64,000 nucleotides of DNA from Pseudomonadota bacterium (lineage in GTDB: Bacteria > Pseudomonadota > Gammaproteobacteria > Steroidobacterales > Steroidobacteraceae). Position 1 is the first letter of the stretch, and every line of letters starts with the position of its first letter. The stretch spans positions 1-64,000 of the forward strand of contig JAKBWB010000003.1 in NCBI GenBank assembly GCA_021843755.1, read 5' to 3'. The position numbers were made by a program, and so were the translations under genes. Below the pieces are notes generated by a model that ran no database searches, had not been told where the DNA came from, and saw nothing but the letters and a program-made list of their open reading frames with translations. Positions 51,644 through 62,429 of the stretch are shown here, in pieces.

Positions 51644-52659
51644 GCGGCGCTCTCCATCACGGCGCGCAGCGCTGCGGCGATGCGCGCGGGCCCCGGGAAA
51701 TAGTCCCACTCGAACGCGTGCGGATACGGCGTGTCCCACCCGGTGACCCGCGCGATGGGCGCCTCCAGGTGCCAGAAGCACTCCTCCTGCACGGTTGCCG
51801 ACAACTCCGCGCCGAAGCCGCTGAAGCGCGTCGCCTCGTGGACGATGACGCATCGGCCCGTCTTGCAGACCGACGTGCACAGCATATCGACATCCAGCGG
51901 CACCAGGGTGCGCAGGTCGATGATCTCCGCATCGACCCCGCACAGTCGCACCGCCGCCTCGGCCACGTGCACCATGGTGCCGTAGGTGAGCAGGGTCGCC
52001 GCGGCGCCCGGGCGGACGATATCGGCCTTGCCGAGCGGTATGGCGTAGTGGCCGTCGGGAACCTCGCCCTTCGGATGGCTGCTCCACGGCACCGCGGGTT
52101 TGTGCGGATCGCCGTCGAAGGGGCCGTTGTAGATGCGCTTGGGCTCGAAGAACAGCACCGGGTCCTCGCTCTCGATCGAGCTGATCAGCAGGCCCTTCGC
52201 GTCGTGCGGATTCGAGGGCATCACGACCTTCAGGCCGCAAACGTGGGTGAACACGCCCTCCGGGCTCTGCGAATGCGTCTGGCCGCCGCGGATGCCGCCG
52301 CCGCACGGGGTGCGGATGGTCACCGGCGCGCACAAGTCCCCCGCCGTGCGGTAGCGCAGCCGGGCGAGCTCGCTCACGATCTGATCGAACGCGGGGTAGA
52401 TGTAGTCGGCGAATTGAATCTCCGCCACCGGCCGCAGGCCGTTGACGCCCATGCCGATCGCCGCGGCGATGATGCCACCCTCGGCGATCGGCGTATCGAG
52501 CACGCGGTGCTCGCCGTACTTGCGCTGCAACCCGTCGGTGCAGCGGAACACCCCGCCGAAATAGCCGACGTCCTCGCCGAAGACCACCACCCGCGGGTCG
52601 CGTCCCAACATGACATCGAGCGCCGAGTTGATCGCCTGCACCATGTTCATCTGTGCCAT
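51640..52659 (-). CDS. bkdA2: Branched-chain 2-oxoacid dehydrogenase E1 beta subunit
   Basis: The 339-residue protein is a typical E1 beta chain. Marks: VVVFGEDVGYFGGVFRCTDGLQRKYG, the IAEGGIIAAAIGMGVNGLRPVAEIQFADYIYPAFDQI segment with the catalytic acidic residues, RTPCGGGIRGGQTHSQSPEGVFTH, and ATLLTYGTMVH. E1 alpha and beta form the thiamine-diphosphate-dependent decarboxylase that attacks branched 2-oxoacids. The stop overlaps the E2 ATG; the E1 alpha gene ends three bases before its start. Confidence 0.93.
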   Translation of the reverse strand: MAQMNMVQAINSALDVMLGRDPRVVVFGEDVGYFGGVFRCTDGLQRKYGEHRVLDTPIAEGGIIAAAIGMGVNGLRPVAEIQFADYIYPAFDQIVSELARLRYRTAGDLCAPVTIRTPCGGGIRGGQTHSQSPEGVFTHVCGLKVVMPSNPHDAKGLLISSIESEDPVLFFEPKRIYNGPFDGDPHKPAVPWSSHPKGEVPDGHYAIPLGKADIVRPGAAATLLTYGTMVHVAEAAVRLCGVDAEIIDLRTLVPLDVDMLCTSVCKTGRCVIVHEATRFSGFGAELSATVQEECFWHLEAPIARVTGWDTPYPHAFEWDYFPGPARIAAALRAVMESAA

Positions 52660-52662
52660 GAC

Positions 52663-53949
<1,287 letters not shown>

Positions 53950-54111
53950 TTACCACCGCCGCTTTCCGGCAAGATGCAAATGTTACCGCCCTGAAAGTGC
54001 AATGTACGTCCCAATCCGTGCGCGATAAGGACGATCAACGCAATGAATATCGCATACCCAACCGGCGCCGGCGGATTGGCGGAGCTGCGTGGGATAGCCA
54101 TAATCCCCCCG

Positions 54112-54447
54112 ATGAAATCCTACCGCACCGGCCGCGGCGTTGTGCTGCGCAACGCGCCCGCGGCGCCCCCGCGCGCCACGGCCGCCGCGCCGCGGGCGCC
54201 GGCCGGACCGGCCCGAGTACGGGTCGGACGCGAGATCGCCGGCCGCGGCGGCAAGGCCGTCTCGGTCATCATGGGCCTGCCGCTCGGGGACGCCGAGCTC
54301 GAGGCACTCGCGCGCGAGCTGAAGAAACTCTGCGGCGCCGGCGGCGCGGTACGCGCCGGGCACATCGAGATCCAGGGCGAGCATCGCGACCGGCTCGTGG
54401 CAGAGCTGTGCCGGCGAGGCTGGGACGCCAAGCGCTCGGGCGGCTAG
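54112..54447 (+). CDS. SUI1/YciH-family translation factor-like protein
   Basis: The 111-residue protein ends in a SUI1 domain: KAVSVIMGLPL, ELEALARELKKLCGAGGAVRAGHIEIQGEHRDRLVAELCRRGW, the fold of eIF1 and E. coli YciH. These bind the small ribosomal subunit and affect start-site choice. The ATG at 54112 begins with KSYRTGRGVVL, as in YciH; an in-frame ATG at 54043 gives an unnatural 23-residue extension. It is divergent from the bkd operon. Confidence 0.8.
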   Translation: MKSYRTGRGVVLRNAPAAPPRATAAAPRAPAGPARVRVGREIAGRGGKAVSVIMGLPLGDAELEALARELKKLCGAGGAVRAGHIEIQGEHRDRLVAELCRRGWDAKRSGG

Positions 54448-54708
54448 CGCACCGCGGGCGATCAACGGCACGCCGCACACCCGATCGAGCGCGGTGCGCC
54501 ACGCACCACGAGTCAAGTCCAGGCCCGGCTCGGGCGTCCCGGGGCGCAAAGCGGCCCACCGACGGCCGAGCGGGCGCCGCCGCCGATTCGGCACACCTGC
54601 GGACCTGCGTTCCCTGCACGGCACGATGCCTTCGGCCGGAGCATGCAGTATGGTAGGCGGCTTTGGCACGCTCGATGGAAGCGGCCGACCCGATGGAGGC
54701 TGAAAATC

Positions 54709-57078
54709 ATGACCGAAAACGGCTCACGCGACGCTCCGGGGGCACCGGGCCTTTCGCCTACCTGGTGCAGCAGTGCCAAGGACGTCGTCGGCTGCTCGCT
54801 CGGCCGCTCGCGGCTGTGGTTCACCATCGGCGGCGGGATCGTCAACGAGGTCTACTATCCGCGCGTCGACATTCCGCAGATTCGCGATCTCGGCTTCATC
54901 GTCGCCGACGGCCGCGGGTTCTGGATCGAGGTCAAGCGCCTCGGCAAGCCGACCCTCACCCTCGCCGGTCCCGGGATTCCCGCGGTGCACGTCGTGCATC
55001 ACCACGAGCGGTTCGATCTGGTCCTGCGGATCGTGCCGTGCGCCGAGCGGGACGTCCTGCTGGTCGAGGTCGAGCTCACCGGCGAGGAGGGCTTGCGGCC
55101 GTACGCGCTGCTCGCTCCGCATCTCGGCGGGACCGGACATGACAACAGGGTAAGCGTGGCCGATCACCGCGGACATCGATTGCTGCTCGGCGAGCAGGGT
55201 CCCTTCGCGCTTGCGCTCGGGGCGGTCGATCCGGATCAGCACGACGCATGGGGACGCGCGAGCTGCGGCTACGTCGGCACCAGCGACGGCTGGCAGGACT
55301 TTGCGTGCAACGGCGCGATGCGCTGGGAGTACGAGTGCGCGGGCCCGGGCACCGTCGCGGTGCTCGGCGAGCTGCCGCGCAAGGCGGTTCTCGCCCTCGG
55401 TATCAGCAGCAGCACCGAATCTGCCGCGACCCTGGCGCTGTCGGCGCTGTTCGAGCCGTTCGAGGCGAGCTGGCAGCGGCAAATCAGCGACTGGTCGCTG
55501 TGGCAAAAGGAGTGCGCCGAGCGCGCCCCGCTCGCCGGCTCGCTGCCGCCGCAGTGCCGCGAGCAGTTTCAGATCTCGACCATGGTGCTGCGGGCGCACC
55601 ACTGCAAGACGTTCCCCGGCGCGATGGTCGCCAGTCTGAGCGTGCCCTGGGGCAATACCAAGGATGAGCGCCCCGGATATCACCTGGTCTGGCCGCGCGA
55701 CTTGTGCGAGTGCGCCGGCGCGCTGCTCGCCTACGGCGCCACGCAGGAGGCGCTCGACACGCTGCGCTACCTGCGGGCGACGCAACTGGCCGATGGCCAT
55801 TGGAACCAGAATCAGTGGCTTGGCGGCACACCGTTCTGGACCGGCGTGCAGCTCGATGAGACCGCTTTCCCGGTGCTGCTCGCCGCAGCGCTGCACGCGC
55901 ACCAGGCGCTCGACGGGATGCATGTGGCGGGCATGATTCACAACGCGCTCTCGTTCATCGTGGGCAACGGACCGGTCTCGGACCAGGACCGGTGGGAAGA
56001 GGACGCGGGCATCAACACGTTCACGCTCTCGGCATGCATCGCGGCCCTGGTGTGCGGGGCCTCGCACCTCGAGCCCGCCGCGCGCGAGCTTGCGCTCGCG
56101 ATCGCGGACTATTGGAACGCGAGCCTCGAGGACTGGACGGCGGTGTGCGACACGCCGCTCGCCCGGGAGCACGGCATTGCCGGGTATTACGTGCGCGTGG
56201 CGCCGGCCGATGCGCTGCATGACCGCAGCGCGTTGCGCAACGCCCTGCCGATCCGCAATCAGGCCATCGATCCGAATCTGCCGGCCTACGCCCAGGTCGG
56301 TGTCGACTTCCTGCAGCTGGTGCGCTTCGGCCTGCGCGCCCCGGATGATCCGCTGATCCTCGGCACGCTCACGCTCGTCGATGCTTTGTTGAAAGTCGAC
56401 ACGCCGAGCGGGCCGAGCTGGCACCGCTACAACGACGACGGCTACGGCGAGCACGATGACGGCTCGGCCTACGACGGCACCGGCCGGGGGCGGGCTTGGC
56501 CGCTGCTCACCGGCGAGCGCGGGCACTACGAGCTCGCCGCCGGGCGCGACCCGCTGCCCCTGCTGCAAGCGATGGTCCGCATGGCCTCCAGCGGCGGGAT
56601 GTTGCCGGAGCAGATCTGGGATGCCGCACCCATCCCCAATCGCTTCCTCGAGCCCGGCCGACCGACCGGCAGCGCCATGCCCCTGGTGTGGGCGCACGCC
56701 GAGTTCATCAAGCTCGCTGCCTCGCGCGCCATTGGCCGGCCCTTCGACCGGCCGGAGCCGCTCTGGCGTCGCTATGGCGGCAAGCGCCCCGCCCTGAAAC
56801 GCGTATTCTGGCTGCCCCATGCCCCACCCAGCGGGCTGCCCGAAGGCGCCTCGCTGACGCTTGCGCTGACGGCGCCGGGAGTGTTTCGATGGGGATTCGA
56901 CGGCTGGCACGACACGCAGGAACGCGCCACCGAGGCCAATCCGCTCGGCCTTCACCTGGTCGACATCGATACCCGCAGGCTCCGAGCGGGACAAAAGATT
57001 GACCTGACCTACCGGCGCCGGGCGGACGGCCAGTGGGCCGGCCAGGACTACTGCGTTACGGTCACTGCGCCGGCTTGA
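54709..57078 (+). CDS. GH15 glucoamylase-like enzyme (glucan 1,4-alpha-glucosidase/glucodextranase type)
   Basis: The 789-residue protein has an N-terminal beta-sandwich (residues about 1-270, starting with SLGRSRLWFTIGGGIVNEVYYPRVD) and a GH15 (alpha/alpha)6 barrel. Active-site elements include VWPRDLCECAGALLA, the general acid in RWEEDAGI (E430 or E431) and the base in GGMLPEQIWDAA (E634). A C-terminal segment (residues about 700-789) forms another beta domain. GH15 enzymes remove glucose from alpha-1,4- and alpha-1,6-glucans or trehalose. No signal peptide is present, so it acts on intracellular glucans. GGAGG precedes the ATG. It stands alone. Confidence 0.87.
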   Translation: MTENGSRDAPGAPGLSPTWCSSAKDVVGCSLGRSRLWFTIGGGIVNEVYYPRVDIPQIRDLGFIVADGRGFWIEVKRLGKPTLTLAGPGIPAVHVVHHHERFDLVLRIVPCAERDVLLVEVELTGEEGLRPYALLAPHLGGTGHDNRVSVADHRGHRLLLGEQGPFALALGAVDPDQHDAWGRASCGYVGTSDGWQDFACNGAMRWEYECAGPGTVAVLGELPRKAVLALGISSSTESAATLALSALFEPFEASWQRQISDWSLWQKECAERAPLAGSLPPQCREQFQISTMVLRAHHCKTFPGAMVASLSVPWGNTKDERPGYHLVWPRDLCECAGALLAYGATQEALDTLRYLRATQLADGHWNQNQWLGGTPFWTGVQLDETAFPVLLAAALHAHQALDGMHVAGMIHNALSFIVGNGPVSDQDRWEEDAGINTFTLSACIAALVCGASHLEPAARELALAIADYWNASLEDWTAVCDTPLAREHGIAGYYVRVAPADALHDRSALRNALPIRNQAIDPNLPAYAQVGVDFLQLVRFGLRAPDDPLILGTLTLVDALLKVDTPSGPSWHRYNDDGYGEHDDGSAYDGTGRGRAWPLLTGERGHYELAAGRDPLPLLQAMVRMASSGGMLPEQIWDAAPIPNRFLEPGRPTGSAMPLVWAHAEFIKLAASRAIGRPFDRPEPLWRRYGGKRPALKRVFWLPHAPPSGLPEGASLTLALTAPGVFRWGFDGWHDTQERATEANPLGLHLVDIDTRRLRAGQKIDLTYRRRADGQWAGQDYCVTVTAPA

Positions 57079-57308
57079 GCAACTCACGACCGCCCGCCGG
57101 GCGAGCCCCCGGGCCTGTCGGCGGCTCGGGTCCCGCCGCTCGGCCGGCGCAGCGGCTCGGCTATCGACTTCGGTTCCGGCGGTGTAGAGTCGTCTCTGGG
57201 CGATCGGTCGCGGAGCGCACGGTACCGATTCCGGCACGTCTCCGATCGGCGTCAACCGGCGGAACCCTCGGACGTTTCAAGGGTCCATATCTAGCAGAGG
57301 CAGCGACA

Positions 57309-57947
57309 ATGGACGCAAGGGCCGTGATGCGAGTAACGAAAGTCATCGGGCTGCTGGCGGCGGCCGGGGCCACATTGATGCTGGCGGCATGCGCGACCGG
57401 ACCGGTGATCCGCACGCGCATGGCCCTGGGGGCCAATCTCGCCAGCGCGCATACGTTCGCGTACGTGGCCCATCCGGGCACCGATCACGGACCGTACAAA
57501 TCACTGACGACCCAGCTGCTCGAGCAGGATGTCACGGGCGAGATGGAATCGCGCGGCTATACGCTGGTGTCCGCCAACGCTCACCCCGACCTGCTGGTGG
57601 ATTTCCGAGTCAGCGTGCACAGCCGCGTCGAAGGCGGATACCCCGTCGGACCCTACTGGGGCGCCTGGGGCGGCCCTTGGGGATGGGGCGGCTGGGGCGA
57701 TGACGACGGCCCCTGGGGCTGGGGCGGCGGCTGGGGCTGGGGCTGGGGCGGCGGTTTCTACAATGGCATCTATACCGTGACCAAGTCATCGCTGACCGTC
57801 TCGGTGATCGACCGCGCGGATCGCGCGGTGGTCTGGAGCGGTACGGCCACTTCGACGCTCTCGCACAGCATGATGAGCCATCCGGGGCACGCGATCGAGC
57901 GATCCGTGCAGGAAATCTTCGCCCACTATCCGGTGCCGCCGCGTTAG
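57309..57947 (+). CDS. DUF4136 lipoprotein with a Gly/Trp-rich insert
   Basis: The 212-residue protein has a signal peptide ending in LAAC and a DUF4136 domain: FAYVAHPG, LLEQDVTGEMESRGY, ADRAVVWSGTATSTL. In the middle (about residues 113-155) lies a run dominated by Gly and Trp (GAWGGPWGWGGWG, then GWGGGWGWGWGGG). DUF4136 proteins are cell-envelope lipoproteins of unknown role. ATG at 57309 (or 57327, which starts the hydrophobic part) lies after a possible GAGGCAGC site. The 3' end overlaps the nitroreductase gene by four bases, convergently. Confidence 0.82.
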   Translation: MDARAVMRVTKVIGLLAAAGATLMLAACATGPVIRTRMALGANLASAHTFAYVAHPGTDHGPYKSLTTQLLEQDVTGEMESRGYTLVSANAHPDLLVDFRVSVHSRVEGGYPVGPYWGAWGGPWGWGGWGDDDGPWGWGGGWGWGWGGGFYNGIYTVTKSSLTVSVIDRADRAVVWSGTATSTLSHSMMSHPGHAIERSVQEIFAHYPVPPR

Positions 57948-58522
57948 CCGTCCACCACCGGCCCGTGCCAGTAAGACACCCGATCCTGCCAATCGTGTCG
58001 GGGCGCTTGCGCGTCCCGACCCTGCGGCTCGGTACCGATGTAGAGAAAGGCCACCAGTGCATCGGCAGGCGCGATGCCCAGGGCGCATTTGACCTCAGCG
58101 TCGTACGCGGCCCCTCCGGTCTTCCATACGGCATTGAACCCCAGGGCGCGCGCCGCCAATAGAATGTTCTGCGCCGCCGCCCCCGCCGACAGTACCTGTT
58201 CGATCATCGGCACCCTGGAACGTGGATCCTTCACGGCCGCCACGGCGATGATGAGCGGGGCGCGAAACGCCTTCAATCGCTCCTGCTCGAGCGCTTCGGG
58301 ACTGGAGGCGGGCCGCACGCGGCGCAACTGATCGGCGAGCAGCGCGCCAAAGCGCTCGCGCGCCGCGTCCCGGATCACGATGAATCGCCAGGGGCGCAAC
58401 CGGCCGTGATCGGGGGCCCGCGCCGCGCTGGCCAGCAGCAGCTCCAGTGTTGCCGCGTCGGGTCCAGGCTCATGCAGGGCCGTCGCCGAGCGGCGGCTCA
58501 AGAGAAGATCGATCGCCTCCAT
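57944..58522 (-). CDS. Nitroreductase-family protein (YdjA-like)
   Basis: The 192-residue flavoprotein has the nitroreductase pattern: [11 protein letters not shown] (FMN phosphate binding), [17 protein letters not shown], and the C-terminal [23 protein letters not shown]. The motif and length match YdjA, a short nitroreductase that uses NAD(P)H to reduce nitro compounds or quinones. The ATG at 58522 begins the fold at [11 protein letters not shown]. It is divergent from apt. Confidence 0.87.
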   Translation of the reverse strand: MEAIDLLLSRRSATALHEPGPDAATLELLLASAARAPDHGRLRPWRFIVIRDAARERFGALLADQLRRVRPASSPEALEQERLKAFRAPLIIAVAAVKDPRSRVPMIEQVLSAGAAAQNILLAARALGFNAVWKTGGAAYDAEVKCALGIAPADALVAFLYIGTEPQGRDAQAPRHDWQDRVSYWHGPVVDG

Positions 58523-58569
58523 GGATCGATCATGACACAATTCAGGCCCAATCCGTGTACAGTCCCGCT

Positions 58570-59115
58570 ATGGATTCCGCTGACCTCCACGCGCTGCGCA
58601 CCGCCATCCGCTGCGTTCCGGACTACCCGAAGCCCGGGATTCTGTTTCGGGACATCACCACGCTGCTCGGCAACGCACCGATGTTCCAACTTGCTGTCGC
58701 GGAGCTCTCGCGGCCCTGGGCCGATCGGCAGATCGGCCACGTCGCGGGCATCGAGGCACGCGGATTCATCCTCGGCGGCGCGGTTGCGCACCGGGTCGGC
58801 GCCGGCTTCATTCCCATCCGCAAGAAGGGCAAGCTCCCGCACGAGACGGTGCGCGTGGCGTACTCGCTCGAGTACGGTCTCGACGAGATGGAAATGCACC
58901 GTGATGCCATCGAGCCGGGAGAACAGGTGCTCCTGATCGACGATCTGATCGCCACCGGAGGGACCGCCGAGGCCGCCGTCAAGCTGTTGCGCGGACTCGG
59001 CGCCGAGATCCTCGCGGCCTGCTTCGTCATCGACCTGCCGGAACTCGGCGGCGCCCGCCGCCTGCAAGCCCTCGACGTACCCGTCCACAGCCTTGTCGCT
59101 TTTCAGGGACAGTAA
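58570..59115 (+). CDS. apt: Adenine phosphoribosyltransferase
   Basis: The 181-residue enzyme makes AMP from adenine and PRPP. Signatures are the N-terminal [66 protein letters not shown] (adenine and flexible loop) and the PRPP motif [18 protein letters not shown]. Length and sequence are typical. Start at 58570 matches the N-terminus of E. coli Apt-like proteins. Confidence 0.96.
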   Translation: MDSADLHALRTAIRCVPDYPKPGILFRDITTLLGNAPMFQLAVAELSRPWADRQIGHVAGIEARGFILGGAVAHRVGAGFIPIRKKGKLPHETVRVAYSLEYGLDEMEMHRDAIEPGEQVLLIDDLIATGGTAEAAVKLLRGLGAEILAACFVIDLPELGGARRLQALDVPVHSLVAFQGQ

Positions 59116-59243
59116 GGCGCCACAACATTACGTTCTGGTCATCCACGGTCGCGGTGCAGCCCTTGCTGCGATAATCAGTGCCGTTCCGGCGCCGACCGCC
59201 CGGGGCACTCGTCAACCGCTCAATCTCTCGCTTGGAGACGTCG

Positions 59244-59528
59244 ATGTTCAAGAAGCTCGTCCCTGTCCTCGGCGCGTTGCTGGTCGCCGGCTCTCTGTTG
59301 GTGGCCCCCGTTGCCGCCGTCGCGGCTCCGGCCGCGGCCCCGCACCATGTCGTGAAGAAGGCCATGCACAAGAGCTGGGCCCACAAGGGCGCCATGCAGA
59401 AAAAGTGGGCCCACAAGAAGACCTGGGCTCACAAGAAATGGGCTCACAAGGGTGCCATGCACAAGAAGTGGGCGCCCAAGAAGACGAAGACCATGAAGCA
59501 CACGATGATGAAGAAGAAAGCGGCCTAA
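59244..59528 (+). CDS. Secreted His/Lys/Trp-repeat protein
   Basis: The 94-residue product has a signal peptide (MFKKLVPVLGALLVAGSLLVAPVAAVAA). The mature part is built almost only of Lys, His, Trp, Ala and Met in an imperfect repeat near KKWAHKGAMHK. Such basic His-rich exported proteins resemble acid-shock protein Asr-like peptides in composition, but no domain is recognised. A terminator follows about 25 bases after its stop. The mature protein is strongly positively charged and could bind metal, DNA or membrane. Confidence 0.65.
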   Translation: MFKKLVPVLGALLVAGSLLVAPVAAVAAPAAAPHHVVKKAMHKSWAHKGAMQKKWAHKKTWAHKKWAHKGAMHKKWAPKKTKTMKHTMMKKKAA

Positions 59529-59551
59529 GCGGCAGTGCTGATGACTCGAGG

Positions 59552-59584
59552 AGAGCCCCGCCGTCGCGCGGGGCTCTTTCGTTT
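59552..59584 (+). terminator. Rho-independent terminator
   Basis: A ten-base perfect stem AGAGCCCCGC/GCGGGGCTCT with a six-base loop CGTCGC is followed by TTCGTTT. It lies just after the His/Lys-repeat gene. Confidence 0.7.
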
Positions 59585-59703
59585 GAAGTCTGATCACAGC
59601 GGCACGACGGGCGTATCCGCACGCCGCGCGGGCCGATCGCCCGGTGGCGCGAGCGTGGCGCTGACCGGACGGGCCGCGGCTTACGCTACAATCGTGCGCA
59701 CCG

Positions 59704-62421
59704 GTGAACCGTCGTGACATCCAATTCCCGCCCGAGCACTCGGCCCTGCGCGCCGACGTGCATGCACTCGGGGAGCTGATCGGGCAGGTCCTGCGCGAGC
59801 AAGGCGGGGAGGCTCTGTTCGAGCTGGTCGAACTCGACCGCCGCGCGGCCATCGCCCGGCGCGAGGGCGATCCACAGGCCGCCGCCGAGCTTTGCGCCTC
59901 CGTTCGCGAGCGCTCCCCGGCACTTGCCCGGGATCTGCTGCGCGCCTTCTCCACCTGGTTTCGCACGATGAATCTCGCCGAGAGCGTGCACCGCATCCGC
60001 CGGCGCCGCGAGTATTTCCGCGACACCGAGCATCCGCAGCCCGGCGGCGTGGAGAGCGCCATCGCCGAGCTGCGCGAGCGCGGCATGAGTCTCGAGGAAA
60101 CGCTCGCGCTCATCGGCTCGCTGCACATCGAGCCGGTGTTCGCCGCCCATGCCCTGCACGCGGTGCGGCGCACGCTGCTGCGCAAGCAGCACCGGATCGC
60201 CGAGCGGCTGCTCGAGCGCCTCGACCCGACGCTGATACCGCCAGAGCTGCGCAGCTTGTGGAATGCGATCCGCTTCGAGCTCACCACCGCGTGGCAGACC
60301 GAGGAGCTGCCGCGCAAGCAGCTCACGGTGAACGATGAGCGCGAGCAGGTCGTGTTCTACCTGGTCGAGATCCTGTATCGCGTGGTGCCGGCGCTCTACG
60401 AGGAAATCGCGCTCGCGCTCGCCAAGGTCTTCGCGGTGCCGAGCGACTCGTTCGAATTGCCCTGCATCGTGCGCTTCGGCTCATGGGTCGGCGGCGACAT
60501 GGACGGCCATACCGACGTGCACGCCAAGACGATCCGCGAGACCCTGGCCCGCCACCAACACATCCTCCTCGGCGCCTACATCGCCGAGTGTCAGAAGCTC
60601 GCCGAGCGGCTCTCGCAGGGCGAGCGGCGCATCGGCGTCTCGCGCAAGCTGAGCCAGCGGATCGAGGACTACACGCGGCTCGCCCCCGGGGCGCGCCCAG
60701 CCACGCTCGGGCGCCGCGATCGGATGCCTTACCGGCTGTTCCTCTCGCAGCTCGCCCTGCGTCTGCGCGAAACCCAGGACGGCCGGGGCAACGGTTACGG
60801 CAGCGCGCGCCAGTTCCGCGACGACGTACAGCTGATCGCCGACAGCCTGCAGGCCAACCAGGGCGCGCACGCCGGCCTGTTTCAGATCCGCCGGCTGCTG
60901 CGCCGCATCGATACCTTCGGCTTTCACCTCGCCTGCCTGGATGTGCGCCAGCACGCCAGCGTCCTGCATCGGATCATCGCGCAAGGCAGCGACGATGCGC
61001 TCTGGACGCGGCGCCCGAGCGCCGAGCGCACCCGGCTGCTGATCGAGGCGCTCGAGAGAGACCTCGGACCGCGCGTGGCGCTCGATGCGCTCGCGCGGCG
61101 CAACCTCGCGGTGTTCGAGACCTTCGCGCAAATGCGCCACCGCTACGGCGCCGAGGCAATCGGCTCGTTCGTGGTGAGCGGCACGGAAGGCGTAGACGAC
61201 GTGCTCGCGGCCCTGCTGCTCGCCCGCTGGGCGTCCGTGTTCGACCGCGACACCGGCGAGGTCGCCCTGGATGTGGCCCCGCAGCTGGAATCGATCGCCG
61301 CGCTCGAGCGCAGCGGCGCGATCATGCAGCAGCTGCTCGCCGAGCCGGTGTACCGGCGCCACCTCGAGAACCGCGGCGGCAACCAGCATGTGCTGATCGG
61401 CTACTCCGACAGCAACATGGATGCCGGCCCCTGCGCCTCGCGCTTCGCGATTCATCAGGCGCAGCATGCGCTGGCCGAGACCCTCGGAGCCGCCCGCCAG
61501 CAGTTCACGCTCATGCACGTGCGCGGCGCCAGCCTGGCACGGGGCGGAGGGCGCGTGGACCGGCTGGTGCGCTCCGCCCCCCCCGGAGTCATCAACCGCG
61601 TGCTGCGCCTGCGCGAACAGGGCGAGACCATCCGCCAGGGTTACGGCCTGCGGCCGATCGCCATGCGCACCCTGGAGCGGGCCTTCCATGCGCTCAGCCT
61701 GGCGACGGCCGAGCGCTCCGCGCGCCCCACCGCGCCCGAGCACATCGCCTGCGCCGCAACCATCGCCGCGGTCAGTCGCGAGGTCTACCGTTCGCTCGTG
61801 TACGAGCAGCGCGGCTTCCACGAATTCTTTCGCGCCGTGACGCCCATCGATGTCATCGAGCGCATGCAGGTCGGCTCGCGCACCATGCACCGTCACGAGG
61901 GTGAAGGCATCGCCAAGCTGTTGCCGGTGCCGTGGGTATTCGCCTGGACGCAGACGCGCCATCTGCTGCCGGCGTGGTTCGGCGCCGGCTCGGGCTTGCG
62001 GGCCGCGAGCGAGCGCCACGGCGCGCCCGTGGTGCGCGCCGCGTACGAACAGTGGTACTTCCTGCGCAATCTCGTCGATGACGTCGAATCGATGCTGGCG
62101 CGCGCCGATCTGGACATCGCCGCGGCCTACCACACGCTCGTGCCCGCGGGGCTGCTGCGGTTCGCCGAACTCATCCGCGCCGAGTATCTGCTGACACGCG
62201 CGCAGGTGCTCAAGCTCAAGGATGCCGCCGAGTTGCTCGACGATGATCCGGCGCTGCAGCGCAGCATCCGCTTGCGCAATCCGTACATCGACCCGATGAA
62301 CCTGATGCAGGTCGACCTGCTGGGGCGGTGGCGCGCCGGCGAGCGCGCCGAGCGCGAGCTGTTCGAGGCGTTGTTGGTCAGCATCGCGGGCATCGCCCAA
62401 GGCCTGCAAAGCACGGGGTAG
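59704..62421 (+). CDS. Divergent phosphoenolpyruvate carboxylase homologue
   Basis: The 905-residue protein aligns over its length with PEP carboxylase (PEP + bicarbonate to oxaloacetate). The C-terminus is canonical (RNPYIDPMNLMQVDLLGRWR). However, several active-site motifs differ: AHPT near the N-terminus reads AHAL (H149), GGDRDGN reads GGDMDGH (263-269), GYSDSNKDGG reads GYSDSNMDAG (566-575) and the HGRGGTVGRGGGP loop reads HVRGASLARGGGR (605-617). The His and the main Arg are kept, but many loop residues that contact PEP or bicarbonate are not. It is best called a PEPC homologue of uncertain activity. Start is GTG 59704. The gene stands alone upstream of a GNAT gene. Confidence 0.82.
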   Translation: MNRRDIQFPPEHSALRADVHALGELIGQVLREQGGEALFELVELDRRAAIARREGDPQAAAELCASVRERSPALARDLLRAFSTWFRTMNLAESVHRIRRRREYFRDTEHPQPGGVESAIAELRERGMSLEETLALIGSLHIEPVFAAHALHAVRRTLLRKQHRIAERLLERLDPTLIPPELRSLWNAIRFELTTAWQTEELPRKQLTVNDEREQVVFYLVEILYRVVPALYEEIALALAKVFAVPSDSFELPCIVRFGSWVGGDMDGHTDVHAKTIRETLARHQHILLGAYIAECQKLAERLSQGERRIGVSRKLSQRIEDYTRLAPGARPATLGRRDRMPYRLFLSQLALRLRETQDGRGNGYGSARQFRDDVQLIADSLQANQGAHAGLFQIRRLLRRIDTFGFHLACLDVRQHASVLHRIIAQGSDDALWTRRPSAERTRLLIEALERDLGPRVALDALARRNLAVFETFAQMRHRYGAEAIGSFVVSGTEGVDDVLAALLLARWASVFDRDTGEVALDVAPQLESIAALERSGAIMQQLLAEPVYRRHLENRGGNQHVLIGYSDSNMDAGPCASRFAIHQAQHALAETLGAARQQFTLMHVRGASLARGGGRVDRLVRSAPPGVINRVLRLREQGETIRQGYGLRPIAMRTLERAFHALSLATAERSARPTAPEHIACAATIAAVSREVYRSLVYEQRGFHEFFRAVTPIDVIERMQVGSRTMHRHEGEGIAKLLPVPWVFAWTQTRHLLPAWFGAGSGLRAASERHGAPVVRAAYEQWYFLRNLVDDVESMLARADLDIAAAYHTLVPAGLLRFAELIRAEYLLTRAQVLKLKDAAELLDDDPALQRSIRLRNPYIDPMNLMQVDLLGRWRAGERAERELFEALLVSIAGIAQGLQSTG

Positions 62422-62429
62422 AGACGCCA

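Noticed and set aside
54724-57255. 843-residue open frame antisense to the GH15 gene
   Set aside because: No recognisable domain; the sense strand encodes a complete GH15 enzyme.
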